A stretch of DNA of 64,000 nucleotides from Tillus elongatus (GCA_964006375.1 OZ023266.1:65598946-65662945); one strand, 5' to 3'. Positions 24,985-33,919 are shown, counted from the first letter of the stretch. Program-made: numbers and translations. The notes: generated by a model not told the origin, from the letters alone.

Positions 24985-25146
24985 CCTATTACAACAGTCA
25001 GCTGAAGGAACATTTAGGTAGCCAGAATACCGATACCCTAAATATTTCAACCGAAGGAGTCCACTTAAAGTCATCTCCAGGGAGCCGGAATATCGGCCCC
25101 CTAGATGTGCCGGAAGCAACATCTCAAGTAACACCTAGAACTGCAA
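24985..25146 (+). repeat. SQLKEHLG module, proximal copy (left arm)
   Basis: Encodes SQLKEHLGSQNTDTLNISTE then a HLKSSPGSRN segment, in frame with the distal module's layout. It lies in a 125-codon open frame (24978-25355) that ends within the CCAA repeat region. No known domain. Confidence 0.5.
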
Positions 25147-25468
25147 CATACTTGGTAAAAATGGGTGGAGCTCAGATTCTAAACGACTTGATAGGTGGTA
25201 CATATGTTTGCAAATATTTCATTCTAAATTTAGCCTGTTGGATATCCAATCATTTCTATGAAAAGTGCAACCAACCAACTAACCAACCACCCAACCAACC
25301 AACCAACGTTGAGGGGCGTAGAGATAGCAAGCTATCTACAAGTGGACCCCTCTGAACCTATGATGTTAATAATGGATTAAGAGATTGAATTGGTACGTGT
25401 TTATATTGAAGGCTTGCAAGCTACGTACAAGTGTCTGAATATATGATGGTAATGATGGGTTGAGATAT

Positions 25469-25855
25469 TTAATTGACATGCATTAAAGGCTTAGCGGTTT
25501 TCACTTGAGTCATCGTCATTCGAAAACTATTAGAACGAAAACCAGGTCCTTTACTCTGGTATATCTTACTCAGTAGGAACCAAATGTCTTCGAAAACAAC
25601 ATTCTTTGCTTTTCTGAAAGGCAAGTGAGCAGCCCCCTTGTCGAACCCCTCCGAGCTAAAGGTAAACCCCACTCTGTCTTCGGGATCGACATCATGGACT
25701 ATATGACTCACAATATCTTTAATACGATCTCTGACCCACTTCTCTGGATCGTTGACATCGTCAGGTATATCGTGTAGTCTAAAGCATACGCTTCGTCTAT
25801 CAAGTTTAAACTTCTTATTGGAGGTCACTGTATCTTCAAGTATTTGGAATGCCAT
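25469..25855 (-). CDS. PolB N-terminus-like ORF, left-arm copy
   Basis: 128 codons, identical in protein sequence to the right-arm copy at 27363-27749, where it is described. Read on the minus strand, outward from the palindrome centre. Confidence 0.6.
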   Translation of the reverse strand: MAFQILEDTVTSNKKFKLDRRSVCFRLHDIPDDVNDPEKWVRDRIKDIVSHIVHDVDPEDRVGFTFSSEGFDKGAAHLPFRKAKNVVFEDIWFLLSKIYQSKGPGFRSNSFRMTMTQVKTAKPLMHVN

Positions 25856-25904
25856 TGTTTCGTGCTACACAACTGACTGTTGGTTAAAGGACCGAAGTTT
25901 AGCC

Positions 25905-26100
25905 TCGTGTTTATTAAAGACTAAAGTTTAGCAGGTACTATTTGTTTTCACCTTCACTGCTGGCTACCGACTGAACCTTAGCGGACGCTCCTCGTCTTAA
26001 TATTCGACAAAACAACACAGACAACACAACTTATTGTTTTCACCTTCACTGTTGGTTAACGACTGAACCTTAGTGGACGCTTCACGTCTTAATATTCAAC
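25905..26100. repeat. ~90-bp direct duplication upstream of the ORF (left arm)
   Basis: Two copies of a segment with TTTTCACCTTCACTG(C/T)TGG, GACTGAACCTTAG and TCTTAATATTC. They lie 50-250 bases upstream of the minus-strand ORF start and could be part of its promoter or leader. Mirror copies at 27115-27280. Confidence 0.75.
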
Positions 26101-26109
26101 AGACAACAA

Positions 26110-26310
26110 CGACAGCTGTCATACAGCTGTCTGACATGACAGACAGCTGTCATACAGCTGTCATACAGCTGTCATACAGCTGTCTAACACAGCTGTCTAA
26201 CACAGCTGTCTAACACAGCTGTCTAACACAGCTGTCTAACACAGCTGTCTAATACAGCTGACTAACACAGCTGTCTAATACAGCTGTCTAACACAGCTGT
26301 CTAATAGGGC
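26110..26310. repeat. CAGCTG (E-box-like) array, left arm
   Basis: About 15 CAGCTG palindromes in 200 bases, most in a 13-bp unit (ACAGCTGTCTAAC). CAGCTG is the core recognised by many bHLH factors. It is also self-complementary, so each unit can fold on itself. Mirrored at 26911-27106. Confidence 0.95.
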
Positions 26311-26494
26311 AGACATATGTCTAACACATGTCTAGCAGATGGGTAACAGTCACTCTTTTGCGGAACATAAACTGAATGTTTTTAAGTCAAACAAGAAGAA
26401 AACAATTTAAAACACATCTACGATGACCATGAGGCAGCCTACATGGACTTTGAACAATTTTTAAAAATAGATGCGGCCAGGTTAGTTGATTAAC

Positions 26495-26721
26495 CATCCA
26501 GGTCAGTCACAGCTGACGCTATAAATAAAAACGATGCTGGAAGCGAGTGACGTCACAAGAACCGGTGGTGCATGTGCCCAGGTTAGACCTCTAAGCTTTC
26601 CAGGTTAATACCGGGTTAGCTCCATGACAAGGTGGTGGACCAGTCGGGTTAGCTAAGAGTCGGGGTGGTGGAACCGGGTCAGCTAGGCGACCGGAGCCTA
26701 GCTGACCCGACCGTTCCACCA
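26495..26721. other. Central spacer of giant palindrome
   Basis: 227 bp not shared between arms. It contains TATAAATAAAA near 26520, the palindrome GTGACGTCAC (CRE/ATF-type site) near 26549-26558, and several (C)CAGGTTAG or CGGGTTAG units (26580-26655). It ends with a strong hairpin (26667-26720). The pieces could form a promoter between the two outward-facing ORFs; this is inference. Confidence 0.7.
26667..26720. repeat. Hairpin at the palindrome centre
   Basis: GGGTCAGCTAGGC (26676-26688) pairs perfectly with GCCTAGCTGACCC (26696-26708) across a 7-base loop. An outer GGTGGAAC (26667-26674) pairs with GTTCCACC (26713-26720) beyond a small internal bulge. The true symmetry point therefore lies near 26692, and the 172 bases 26495-26666 are an asymmetry on the left side only. 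Confidence 0.9.
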
Positions 26722-26910
26722 GTTAATCAACTAACCTGGCCGCATCTATTTTTAAAAATTGTTCAAAGTCCATGTAGGCTGCCTCATGGTCATCGTAGAT
26801 GTGTTTTAAATTGTTTTCTTCTTGTTTGACTTAAAAACATTCAGTTTATGTTCCGCAAAAGAGTGACTGTTACCCATCTGCTAGACATGTGTTAGACATA
26901 TGTCTGCCCT

Positions 26911-27106
26911 ATTAGACAGCTGTGTTAGACAGCTGTATTAGACAGCTGTGTTAGACAGCTGTATTAGACAGCTGTGTTAGACAGCTGTGTTAGACAGCTG
27001 TGTTAGACAGCTGTGTTAGACAGCTGTGTTAGACAGCTGTATGACAGCTGTATGACAGCTGTATGACAGCTGTCTGTCATGTCAGACAGCTGTATGACAG
27101 CTGTCG
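26911..27106. repeat. CAGCTG (E-box-like) array, right arm
   Basis: Mirror of 26110-26310, again with about 15 CAGCTG units. Confidence 0.95.
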
Positions 27107-27362
27107 TTGTTGTCTGTTGAATATTAAGACGTGAAGCGTCCACTAAGGTTCAGTCGTTAACCAACAGTGAAGGTGAAAACAATAAGTTGTGTTGTCTGTG
27201 TTGTTTTGTCGAATATTAAGACGAGGAGCGTCCGCTAAGGTTCAGTCGGTAGCCAGCAGTGAAGGTGAAAACAAATAGTACCTGCTAAACTTTAGTCTTT
27301 AATAAACACGAGGCTAAACTTCGGTCCTTTAACCAACACAGTCAGTTGTGTAGCACGAAACA

Positions 27363-27749
27363 ATGGCATTCCAAATACTTGAAGATACAGTGACCTCCAA
27401 TAAGAAGTTTAAACTTGATAGACGAAGCGTATGCTTTAGACTACACGATATACCTGACGATGTCAACGATCCAGAGAAGTGGGTCAGAGATCGTATTAAA
27501 GATATTGTGAGTCATATAGTCCATGATGTCGATCCCGAAGACAGAGTGGGGTTTACCTTTAGCTCGGAGGGGTTCGACAAGGGGGCTGCTCACTTGCCTT
27601 TCAGAAAAGCAAAGAATGTTGTTTTCGAAGACATTTGGTTCCTACTGAGTAAGATATACCAGAGTAAAGGACCTGGTTTTCGTTCTAATAGTTTTCGAAT
27701 GACGATGACTCAAGTGAAAACCGCTAAGCCTTTAATGCATGTCAATTAA
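27363..27749 (+). CDS. PolB N-terminus-like ORF, right-arm copy
   Basis: 128 codons, with ATG in a strong Kozak context (A at -3, G at +4) and a TAA stop. The layout is an N-terminal FKLDRRSVCFRLHDIPDD segment, a central DRVGFTFSSE strand, then LPFRK, a VVFEDIWFLLSKIYQS helix, and a final SNSFRMTMTQVK strand. This order (acidic LPDD/IPDD, DRVG, PFR, W-x-L-L-x-K-(I/V)-x-QS, F-x-(M/V)) is what I recall for the N-terminal domain preceding the exonuclease in Polinton/adintovirus protein-primed type B polymerases. Those are over 1,000 residues, so this is only the front end, with no exonuclease or polymerase motifs. The perfect identity of the two copies implies recent duplication or gene conversion. 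It could be a relic, a regulator retained after deletion, or non-functional. Confidence 0.6.
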   Translation: MAFQILEDTVTSNKKFKLDRRSVCFRLHDIPDDVNDPEKWVRDRIKDIVSHIVHDVDPEDRVGFTFSSEGFDKGAAHLPFRKAKNVVFEDIWFLLSKIYQSKGPGFRSNSFRMTMTQVKTAKPLMHVN

Positions 27750-28072
27750 ATATCTTAACCCATCATTACCATCATATATTCAGACACTTGTACGTAGCTT
27801 GCAAGCCTTCAATATAAACACGTACCAATTCAATCTCTTAATCCATTATTAACATCATAGGTTCAGAGGGGTCCACTTGTAGATAGCTTGCTATCTCTAC
27901 GCCCCTCAACGTTGGTTGGTTGGTTGGGTGGTTGGTTAGTTGGTTGGTTGCACTTTTCATAGAAATGATTGGATATCCAACAGGCTAAATTTAGAATGAA
28001 ATATTTGCAAACATATGTACCACCTATCAAGTCGTTTACAATCTGAGCTCCACCCATTTTTACCAAGTATGT

Positions 28073-28235
28073 TGCAGTTCTAGGTGTTACTTGAGATGTT
28101 GCTTCCGGCACATCTAGGGGGCCGGTATTCCGGCTCCCTGGAGATGACTTTAAGTGGACTCCTTCGGTTGAAATATTTAGGGTATCGGTATTCTGGCTAC
28201 CTAAATGTTCCTTCAGCTGACTGTTGTAATAGGCA
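28073..28235 (-). repeat. SQLKEHLG module, proximal copy (right arm)
   Basis: Mirror of 24985-25146, with single-residue differences (for example Ile to Thr and Leu to Val). Confidence 0.5.
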
Positions 28236-28719
28236 ATCAACTCTTTAGTTTTCTTATTTTTTCATATATCACACTTTTAAATTTTATTTTACACTATCGA
28301 AAATTAAATTACATACATACATAAAGGTTACACCTCAAAAACAGTTGGTTGGTTGGTTGGTTGGTTGGTACATAGACTGTTATGTTCGTATACTTAAAAC
28401 TTAGTAAACTCAATAAGGTTCTGAATACGTTTCTCCTCAGACACATCTGTTATGTACGTCGGTTCTATTTGTCTTACGGTGTTTCACTTCTGTTTTTCTT
28501 CTGTTAAAGAGATTTACAGAATTTGCATCATATGGTGTGTTTAGGATCACTTCGGTATCGGAATGTTTGTTCTTAATGTTCTTATCATTTTACTTCGGTT
28601 CCTTGAAGATTGGTTCTATATTTCTGATTAAATTCGCTTACGCAGGAATAAAAATTGTTGAGTTTTTAATAAAAATGAATGGTTATGTAGCAAAATCGAA
28701 TTTAATATCAAACATACTA

Positions 28720-28893
28720 AAGTCCAACAAGTATTTAGCGGTTGTTGGTGTTAATTGAAATGTTGCTTCCGACACTTCTAGGGCATCGGTATTCCGAGCC
28801 CCTGGAGATGTCTCTAAGTGGGCTCCTTCGGTTGGAACATTTGGCATATCGGTATTCCGATAACCCAAATGTTCCTTCAGCTGACTGTTGTAC
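28720..28893 (-). repeat. SQLKEHLG module, distal copy (right arm)
   Basis: Mirror of 24326-24500, with a 3-base indel relative to the left arm. Confidence 0.5.
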
Positions 28894-29219
28894 GTTACCT
28901 ACGCTTGACAGCTGCCTGTACCGTCAACTTCAATAAGTCTAAGAGGGTGTACTAAAATTTGTCTGTAGTACGCATCACTTGATGTAGTCAACATTTAAAT
29001 ACGCTATTGAATACTGTTCTTTCTGGTATGGTTGAAATTTTCTCTGAAAGTAACTTCATTAAGTCTAAGAGAGAGTGTGTTGTTTTTAGGTGTTAACACA
29101 GCTTGCTCTGACTTACTTAAATATTATATTTCTTATGTTCAACAAGACGATGATTTTGAGGTGTCACACATGTATGTAGCTCTAAGAACGGCTATACCGG
29201 AAGTGTCTACCGGAAGTAA

Positions 29220-29970
29220 CATTTTTATTGATTTTATTGGTTTGCTGAACAGCGTGTATGTATTGGTTCTATCGTACGTCTCGCCGATCTTCCGAGATAA
29301 GGGTTTGAAGTTTTTTATCTCAGTTTCTTGTAGACCTTGTTACGAAACATACATTTTTGAAGTCGGTTCCTTTCTATCACTTTCCGTTCAAAAGATATAA
29401 CGATTTAACGTTTAGACCGGAAGTGGCCATTTTATTGTATATTCCAATTTGCTTTGGCCTCCTTAACACCGTGCATGTATTGGTTCTATCGTACATCTCA
29501 CCGATCTTCCGCGATAAGGGTTTAAAGTTTTTTATCTCAGTTTCTTGTAGACCTTGTTACGAAACATACATTTTTGAAGTCGGTTCCTTTCTATCACTTT
29601 CCGTTCAAAAGATATAACGCTTTAAAGTTTAGACCGGAAGTGGCCATTTTATTGTATATTACAATTTGATTTGGCCTCCTTAACACCGTGCATGTATTGG
29701 TTCTATCGTACATCTCACCGATCTTCCGCGATAAGGGTTTAAAGTTTTTTATCTCATTTTCTTGTAGAGCTTGTTATGAAACGATATATTTTTAAAGACA
29801 GTTCATTTCTATCACTTTCCGTTCAAAAGATATAAGGATTTAAAGTTTAGACCGGAAGTGGTCATTTTATTGTATATTCCAATTTAATTTGGCCTCCTTA
29901 ACACCGTGCATGTATTGGTTCTATCGTACATCTCACGGATCTTCCGCGATAAGGGTTTAAAGTTTTTTAT
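29220..29970 (-). repeat. Tandem array, four ~217-bp units (right arm)
   Basis: Mirror of 23251-24000. Confidence 0.92.
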
Positions 29971-30794
29971 CTTATTTTAGTCGCCATTTTTTAATTCTGC
30001 TTACTTAGACGAGTAACATGACACTAAACACTTGGGGTTAGCTTAAGAAAGGAATTGAACCTGTAACCAACCATTGTTTCTAAGCTTACTGTTTAGTTAT
30101 TCAGTACCTCTTTGTATTTGTTTGACGCTACCATATCAAGGAGCATATATCAGGAATCGAACCTGTATCTCTTTCAAAATAAAATCAACTACTTGCCGCG
30201 CCCACACATAAGGCTAAAAAAGTTCCAATTTTTTAAGAGTTGAACCTGTTGTCCATTTTGTTTCTGAGCTTCCTTCTTTGTTTTGCCAGCGACCTCTATT
30301 GTCTCTACGATATTTAAGTTTGGTTTCCTATTTGAACCTGTTGTCTATTTTGTTTCTGAATTTCCTTCTTTTGTTTGCCAACGACCTCTGTGTGTTATTT
30401 TTAGAACCTACCCATATAACAATTGTGGCGTTCGGCTAATTTCTATGCGAAATCTAATAGTCTAATATTAAACATATTAATTATTATGTCTTATGTCTAA
30501 TAACAAAAGCTTTATGTATGGTTTGTTTTAATAGGGGCGTAACTTTAAATCATGGAGTCTTCGACCTATACCATTATTCTCGCTTATCAACCTCACTCTC
30601 ATTTGTCGGCTCTAAAGGTTGGAGTGACGTAACTTTAAATAATGGAGTCTTCAACCATCTTTAAAAGCGAAAGGTCTTATTTTGTGAATCATTCAATTGT
30701 CTAATAATAATAAAATATTTAAATATGTTACATGTATGGTTTGTTTTAATTAAAAGTCGTATATATACAAATCTGAAACAATAAATTAACAAGT

Positions 30795-30866
30795 GCTTGA
30801 TTAACCGCGACGGTTAAGGTAGTCGTTCCTCATCTGAATGTCCCGGGTTCGAAACTCACCTGCTCC
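30795..30866 (+). tRNA. tRNA-Met-like relic in right arm
   Basis: GGTTAAGGTAGTCG resembles an A-box/D-arm. CGTTC-CTCATCT-GAATG forms a 5-bp anticodon stem with a 7-base loop whose central triplet is CAT (Met). GGGTTCGAAACTC resembles a B-box. The T-stem and the acceptor ends do not pair well, so it is probably a tRNA-derived promoter-like relic and not a working tRNA. The 5' side also has the perfect hairpin TTAACC-GCGAC-GGTTAA. Confidence 0.45.
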
Positions 30867-31160
30867 ATGTGGCTTTTTTTAAAAAATAATAATTTTCCTT
30901 ACGCTTTGGAATGTTTGCATGTGACTGTCTGGCCCAAGTCATGTGACGTCACTGTCTGGCCAAAGTTTCCTAGACAACAGGTCAATGACCTTAGAATGTT
31001 TACAGGTTACATTGGAAGCCATCTTGGACGCCATATTGGGGGGGCGTGGCCACGCCCACAATGGGGGTGGGTCTCCGCCCAGAGGGGTGGGGCTCCGCCC
31101 ACTAGGGGAGGAGTGGGGTACCCCCACTTCCTGTCTGCCTCAAGTGACGCCATACCTACT

Positions 31161-31166
31161 GGCGAT
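31161..31166. repeat. 6-bp TSD, right
   Basis: GGCGAT, matching 22055-22060. Confidence 0.85.
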
Positions 31167-31332
31167 AACCGGTTTCTTCGCCTTGAGGCCGGAGGGGACC
31201 TTTCGGCATCTCGGACGTCGGAGGATGCGACGGTTTGAACTTGGGGTGATTCACTCTCTTTTCCTTCTTCGCTTTCGCATTTTTTGCCGGAGCTGCTGCG
31301 GCTGGAGAAGATTTAACGGCTGTATCTGCCAT
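31161..31332 (-). pseudogene. Histone H1-like pseudogene, N-terminal part
   Basis: Minus strand from the ATG at 31332: MADTAVKSSPAAAAPAKNAK, then a Lys-rich stretch and KPSHPPTSEM, the segment that opens the H1 winged-helix domain in insects. After SEM the H1 sequence is lost: most of the globular domain is deleted, and the frame shifts into a Lys/Pro/Ala tail (KAKKPVIA in another frame). The 9.1-kb palindrome is inserted 172 bases after the start. Upstream, a ~25-base segment (GATACCATCAAGCTAAT with flanks) is duplicated at about 31340-31362 and 31408-31430. Confidence 0.7.
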
Positions 31333-31439
31333 TTCCGTTATTAGCTTGATGGTATCGCGGGAGAACAGGAACGAGTTGCTGCGTGTCGGAGCACTAAACG
31401 AATTCATTAGCTTAATGGTATCGCGGGTGAACTGGATAT

Positions 31440-32439
31440 ATACAGTGTGTCCACGGATTGAGTGTGGGTAAGGTATAAGTGACAAAAAAATTTCGAATTA
31501 GATTATGATATTTCGGGAATCGCTTCTGCCTTGACTTAAACTGAGATTTTGAGAAAATGAACAAAATCATTTAATATACAGGATGGTTTATAACTGATGT
31601 AATGAAATGTATTAAGAGTAAACTACCTTCGTTTATGAAGATACCGCAAAAAGTTGTAAACAAAAATTGTTTATAATTAAAATTTATGACAGGGTCTCAA
31701 TTTTCGAACAGATCAGCCAACTATGAATTTTTTTTTAGCTGCGACTTAATTTAAATGACGTTCGACGGCTTCTGTGATTAGGTGTACTTTAAAAAATACT
31801 TGAAACTGTATTAAAAAAAGTCTTTACCATAATTAAACTTTTTTTGGCAAATGCAGATGTAGTGTTGCGGGGCCCCTAGAACAACGGAAGAAGTTGTGAC
31901 CTGTTAAACCTTTTTGTTAAGTTTCGAGTTCAATTTTTTAAGAATTTTTCAAGTGAGCAGTGCTCATTTTGTTCCGTTTCATTCACTTAATCTTTCATAA
32001 TTTCTTTACCCTAGCGGTTCTCATTGGGTTTCTGCTTGATTGTGCCTGCCTCTTATGCTGTTTAACCTTGCCAGTTTCACTAATTGGCTTTGCTTTGTGT
32101 TTCTACAATAGACTTGAATTCTTAGTGTTCAAATGTTAGACTTTTGCAATTTTATAGCTTTCAACGCTATTCAATTTGCTTTAATGTTTTTAGTTTTGTT
32201 GATTTTATTTGCATGTTTAACTTAGCATATTTTTAGCTAGTATTACTGTATCTGTAGCTCTTTTAGATTTGAACTTGACTGTTGGTTGGTATTTTACTGT
32301 GTGACTTGTGATTTTAGCCTTTGCGTTTTTCTGTAGAGATCACCTTGTCATCATTGTGCTCTGACATGCACAATTGCCTACCGGAAAAACTATTATATAT
32401 TTTTCTGACAGACCTTTCTTGTTGTGATTGTAGATTTAT
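31440..32439. other. AT-rich stretch with MITE-like strings only
   Basis: TACAGTGTGTCCACGG near 31440 and TATACAGGATGGTTTATAAC near 31577 look like termini of small DNA transposons. No pairing partner or gene identified. Confidence 0.35.
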
Positions 32440-32480
32440 CCCCAGAATATGACCTCTTGGAGCTCGAAACGCGTCGGGAA
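32440..32480 (+). ncRNA. Degenerate hammerhead-like motif of a second PLE subtype
   Basis: CCCAGAATATGACCTC-TTG-GAGCTC-GAAACGCGTC-GGG. The GAAAC-GC-GTC half and the CCC/GGG stem fit, but the CTGANGA box is damaged. It is followed by GTGTCTGGAGGAGAAACC, a PLE-like tail. Confidence 0.35.
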
Positions 32481-32688
32481 TTAAATTTAAAATAAATTTG
32501 GTGTCTGGAGGAGAAACCTTTCATTCAATGTTTAATCAGCGTTGTATTTGTAGTCTATTTAATTTATCTTTAACCCTTTCCATGTACAAAAAAAGTTCAC
32601 TCTTTACAAGTCATATGAAATGGATGTAACCAATCGAACAATGGCCATCCGCACTGGCCATCTCCATCAACCAGCAATATATTAAACC

Positions 32689-32702
32689 TCTTTTCAGATC
32701 AA
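32689..32702. repeat. 14-bp TSD of PLE dimer, left
   Basis: TCTTTTCAGATCAA, repeated at 34010-34023. Confidence 0.85.
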
Positions 32703-32780
32703 CTAAGTGAAGATTGGAACCTGTGATGAGCACTGATAAGTACACTTGGAGAGCCCAAATCACCACAACACATTTTAAAA

Positions 32781-32826
32781 AGACCTGACGATCGTTTCAC
32801 CAACCAAGTTAGCGTCATCAGAGGAT
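32781..32826 (-). ncRNA. Hammerhead-ribozyme-like motif, left arm of PLE dimer
   Basis: Minus strand: CCT-CTGATGA-C-GCTAAC-TTG-GTTGGT-GAA-AC-GATC-GT-C-AGG. Core boxes are intact and the predicted cleavage base is C. One extra unpaired C follows CTGATGA, as in all copies here. Confidence 0.55.
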
Positions 32827-33098
32827 GAAACATTCTAAATACTTAAAAAAATAACATCAACCGGATCTCAGGTAAAGAGATCGAACCGAGATGAGACACT
32901 AGTCGTAGGCAAATTCCACAGTGTATTGTATTTTTATCGCCTGACCAGGTCTTTGCGCTATCCTTATTGCTTTATTTAAAAGTCTCCATCTGTAATAGTC
33001 TTGAGAAAGTTCAACGCCCGCTAAATTAACAACGGTTCCTTTGGCGGCAATAACTGTATACTTGTTATCGGTAAAAACGTACCGAAAACGTGGGAATT

Positions 33099-33345
33099 TT
33101 ATTTAGCAAAGTAATCTATCAAGTGACTCGTAATTGGCGCTGGTGCACTGTTCATACATTCTTTGTTGCAACTATATTTCGCAATATATACGCTCTCAAA
33201 CCCATTCAGCTGACCTGGTTTTCTAACATTTTTTATTAATTTCAGATTTTCTTTATCAACGTGATGATTACTATCCCAAATATGTCGGGCAACGCCAGAC
33301 TTATCTACAGTACCGTAACGTAATTGGGATATGTGTTCTTTGAAT
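33099..33345 (-). pseudogene. GIY-YIG C-terminal fragment, left arm of dimer
   Basis: Continuous frame to the stop at 33099, lacking the GIY and YIG strands. Differs from the right-arm copy by one residue in the shared part. Confidence 0.7.
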
Positions 33346-33364
33346 CTGATTCCAATCGATCTCG

Positions 33365-33639
33365 GACAAACAAAAAGATCGATTGGAATCAGATTCAAAG
33401 AACACATATCCCAATTACGTTACGGTACTGTAGATAAGTCTGCCGTTGCCCGACATATTTGGGATAGTAATCATCACGTTGATAAAGAAAATCTGAAATT
33501 AATAAAAAATGTTAGAAAACCAGGTCAGCTGAATGGGTTTGAGAGCGTATATATTGCGAAATATAGTTGCAACAAAGAATGTATGAACAGTGCACCAGCG
33601 CCAATTACGAGTCACTTGATAGATTACTTTGCTAAATAA
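33365..33639 (+). pseudogene. GIY-YIG C-terminal fragment, right arm of dimer
   Basis: Begins GQTKRSIGIRF, so it retains the YIG-strand end (GQTKR), then the remainder of the nuclease to the TAA at 33639. No start of its own; an upstream ATG comes from the opposite arm. Confidence 0.7.
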
Positions 33640-33919
33640 AATTCCCACGTTTTCGGTACGTTTTTACCGATAACAAGTATACAGTTATTGCCGCCAAAGG
33701 AACCGTTGTTAATTTAGCGGGCGTTGAACTTTCTCAAGACTATTACAGATGGAGACTTTTAGATAAAGCAATAAGGATAGCGCAAAGACCTGGTCAGGCG
33801 ATAAAAATACAATACACTGTGGAATTTGCCTACGACTAGTGTCTCATCTCGGTTCGATCTCTTTACCTGAGATCCGGTATATAAGTTGATGTTATTTTTT
33901 TAAGTATTTAGAATGTTTC

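Larger units (their letters stand above)
22061..26494 (+). repeat. Left arm of giant palindrome
   Basis: From the outer end inward: a GC-rich, CCCACCCC/GGGCGGAGC-rich terminus; a tRNA-like segment; a zone of ACAGGTTCAA repeats; four ~217-bp tandem units; two copies of an SQLKEHLG-encoding module with CCAA-type repeats; the 128-codon ORF; a ~90-bp direct duplication; an array of CAGCTG units; and a unique inner segment. It differs from the right arm only by scattered substitutions and a few short indels. Confidence 0.95.
22061..31160. mobile_element. 9.1-kb palindromic element, probably a non-autonomous Polinton/Maverick derivative
   Basis: Exactly 9,100 bp between 6-bp GGCGAT duplications. 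It starts AGTAGGTATGGCGTCAC and ends with the complement, CCATACCTACT. The left arm (22061-26494) and right arm (26722-31160) are near-identical inverted repeats of about 4.43 kb enclosing a 227-bp centre, so the element is almost entirely terminal inverted repeat. Polintons/Mavericks make 6-bp TSDs, begin with AG and have long TIRs. The duplicated 128-codon ORF looks like the N-terminus of their protein-primed DNA polymerase. Integrase, ATPase, protease and capsid genes are absent, so it would need these in trans. An alternative is an unclassified foldback transposon. It interrupts an H1-like pseudogene. Confidence 0.75.
26722..31160 (-). repeat. Right arm of giant palindrome
   Basis: Inverted copy of 22061-26494. 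Coordinates mirror approximately as 53218 minus left coordinate. The ORF is protein-identical; other small frames differ by single residues. Confidence 0.95.

Noticed and set aside
26580..26655. GGTTAG/CAGGTTAG units as telomere-like repeats
   Set aside because: Only four or five irregularly spaced units with variable flanks; not a telomeric array.
29032..29617. 122- and 86-codon frames in the right palindrome arm (and 23604-24189 in the left)
   Set aside because: They run through the 217-bp tandem units and repeat the same peptide tail; nothing suggests a gene beyond the repeat.
22061..31160. Assembly mirror artefact as explanation for the 9.1-kb palindrome
   Set aside because: Arms differ by substitutions and indels, the centre is asymmetric and a TSD lies exactly outside both ends; still worth confirming with long reads.
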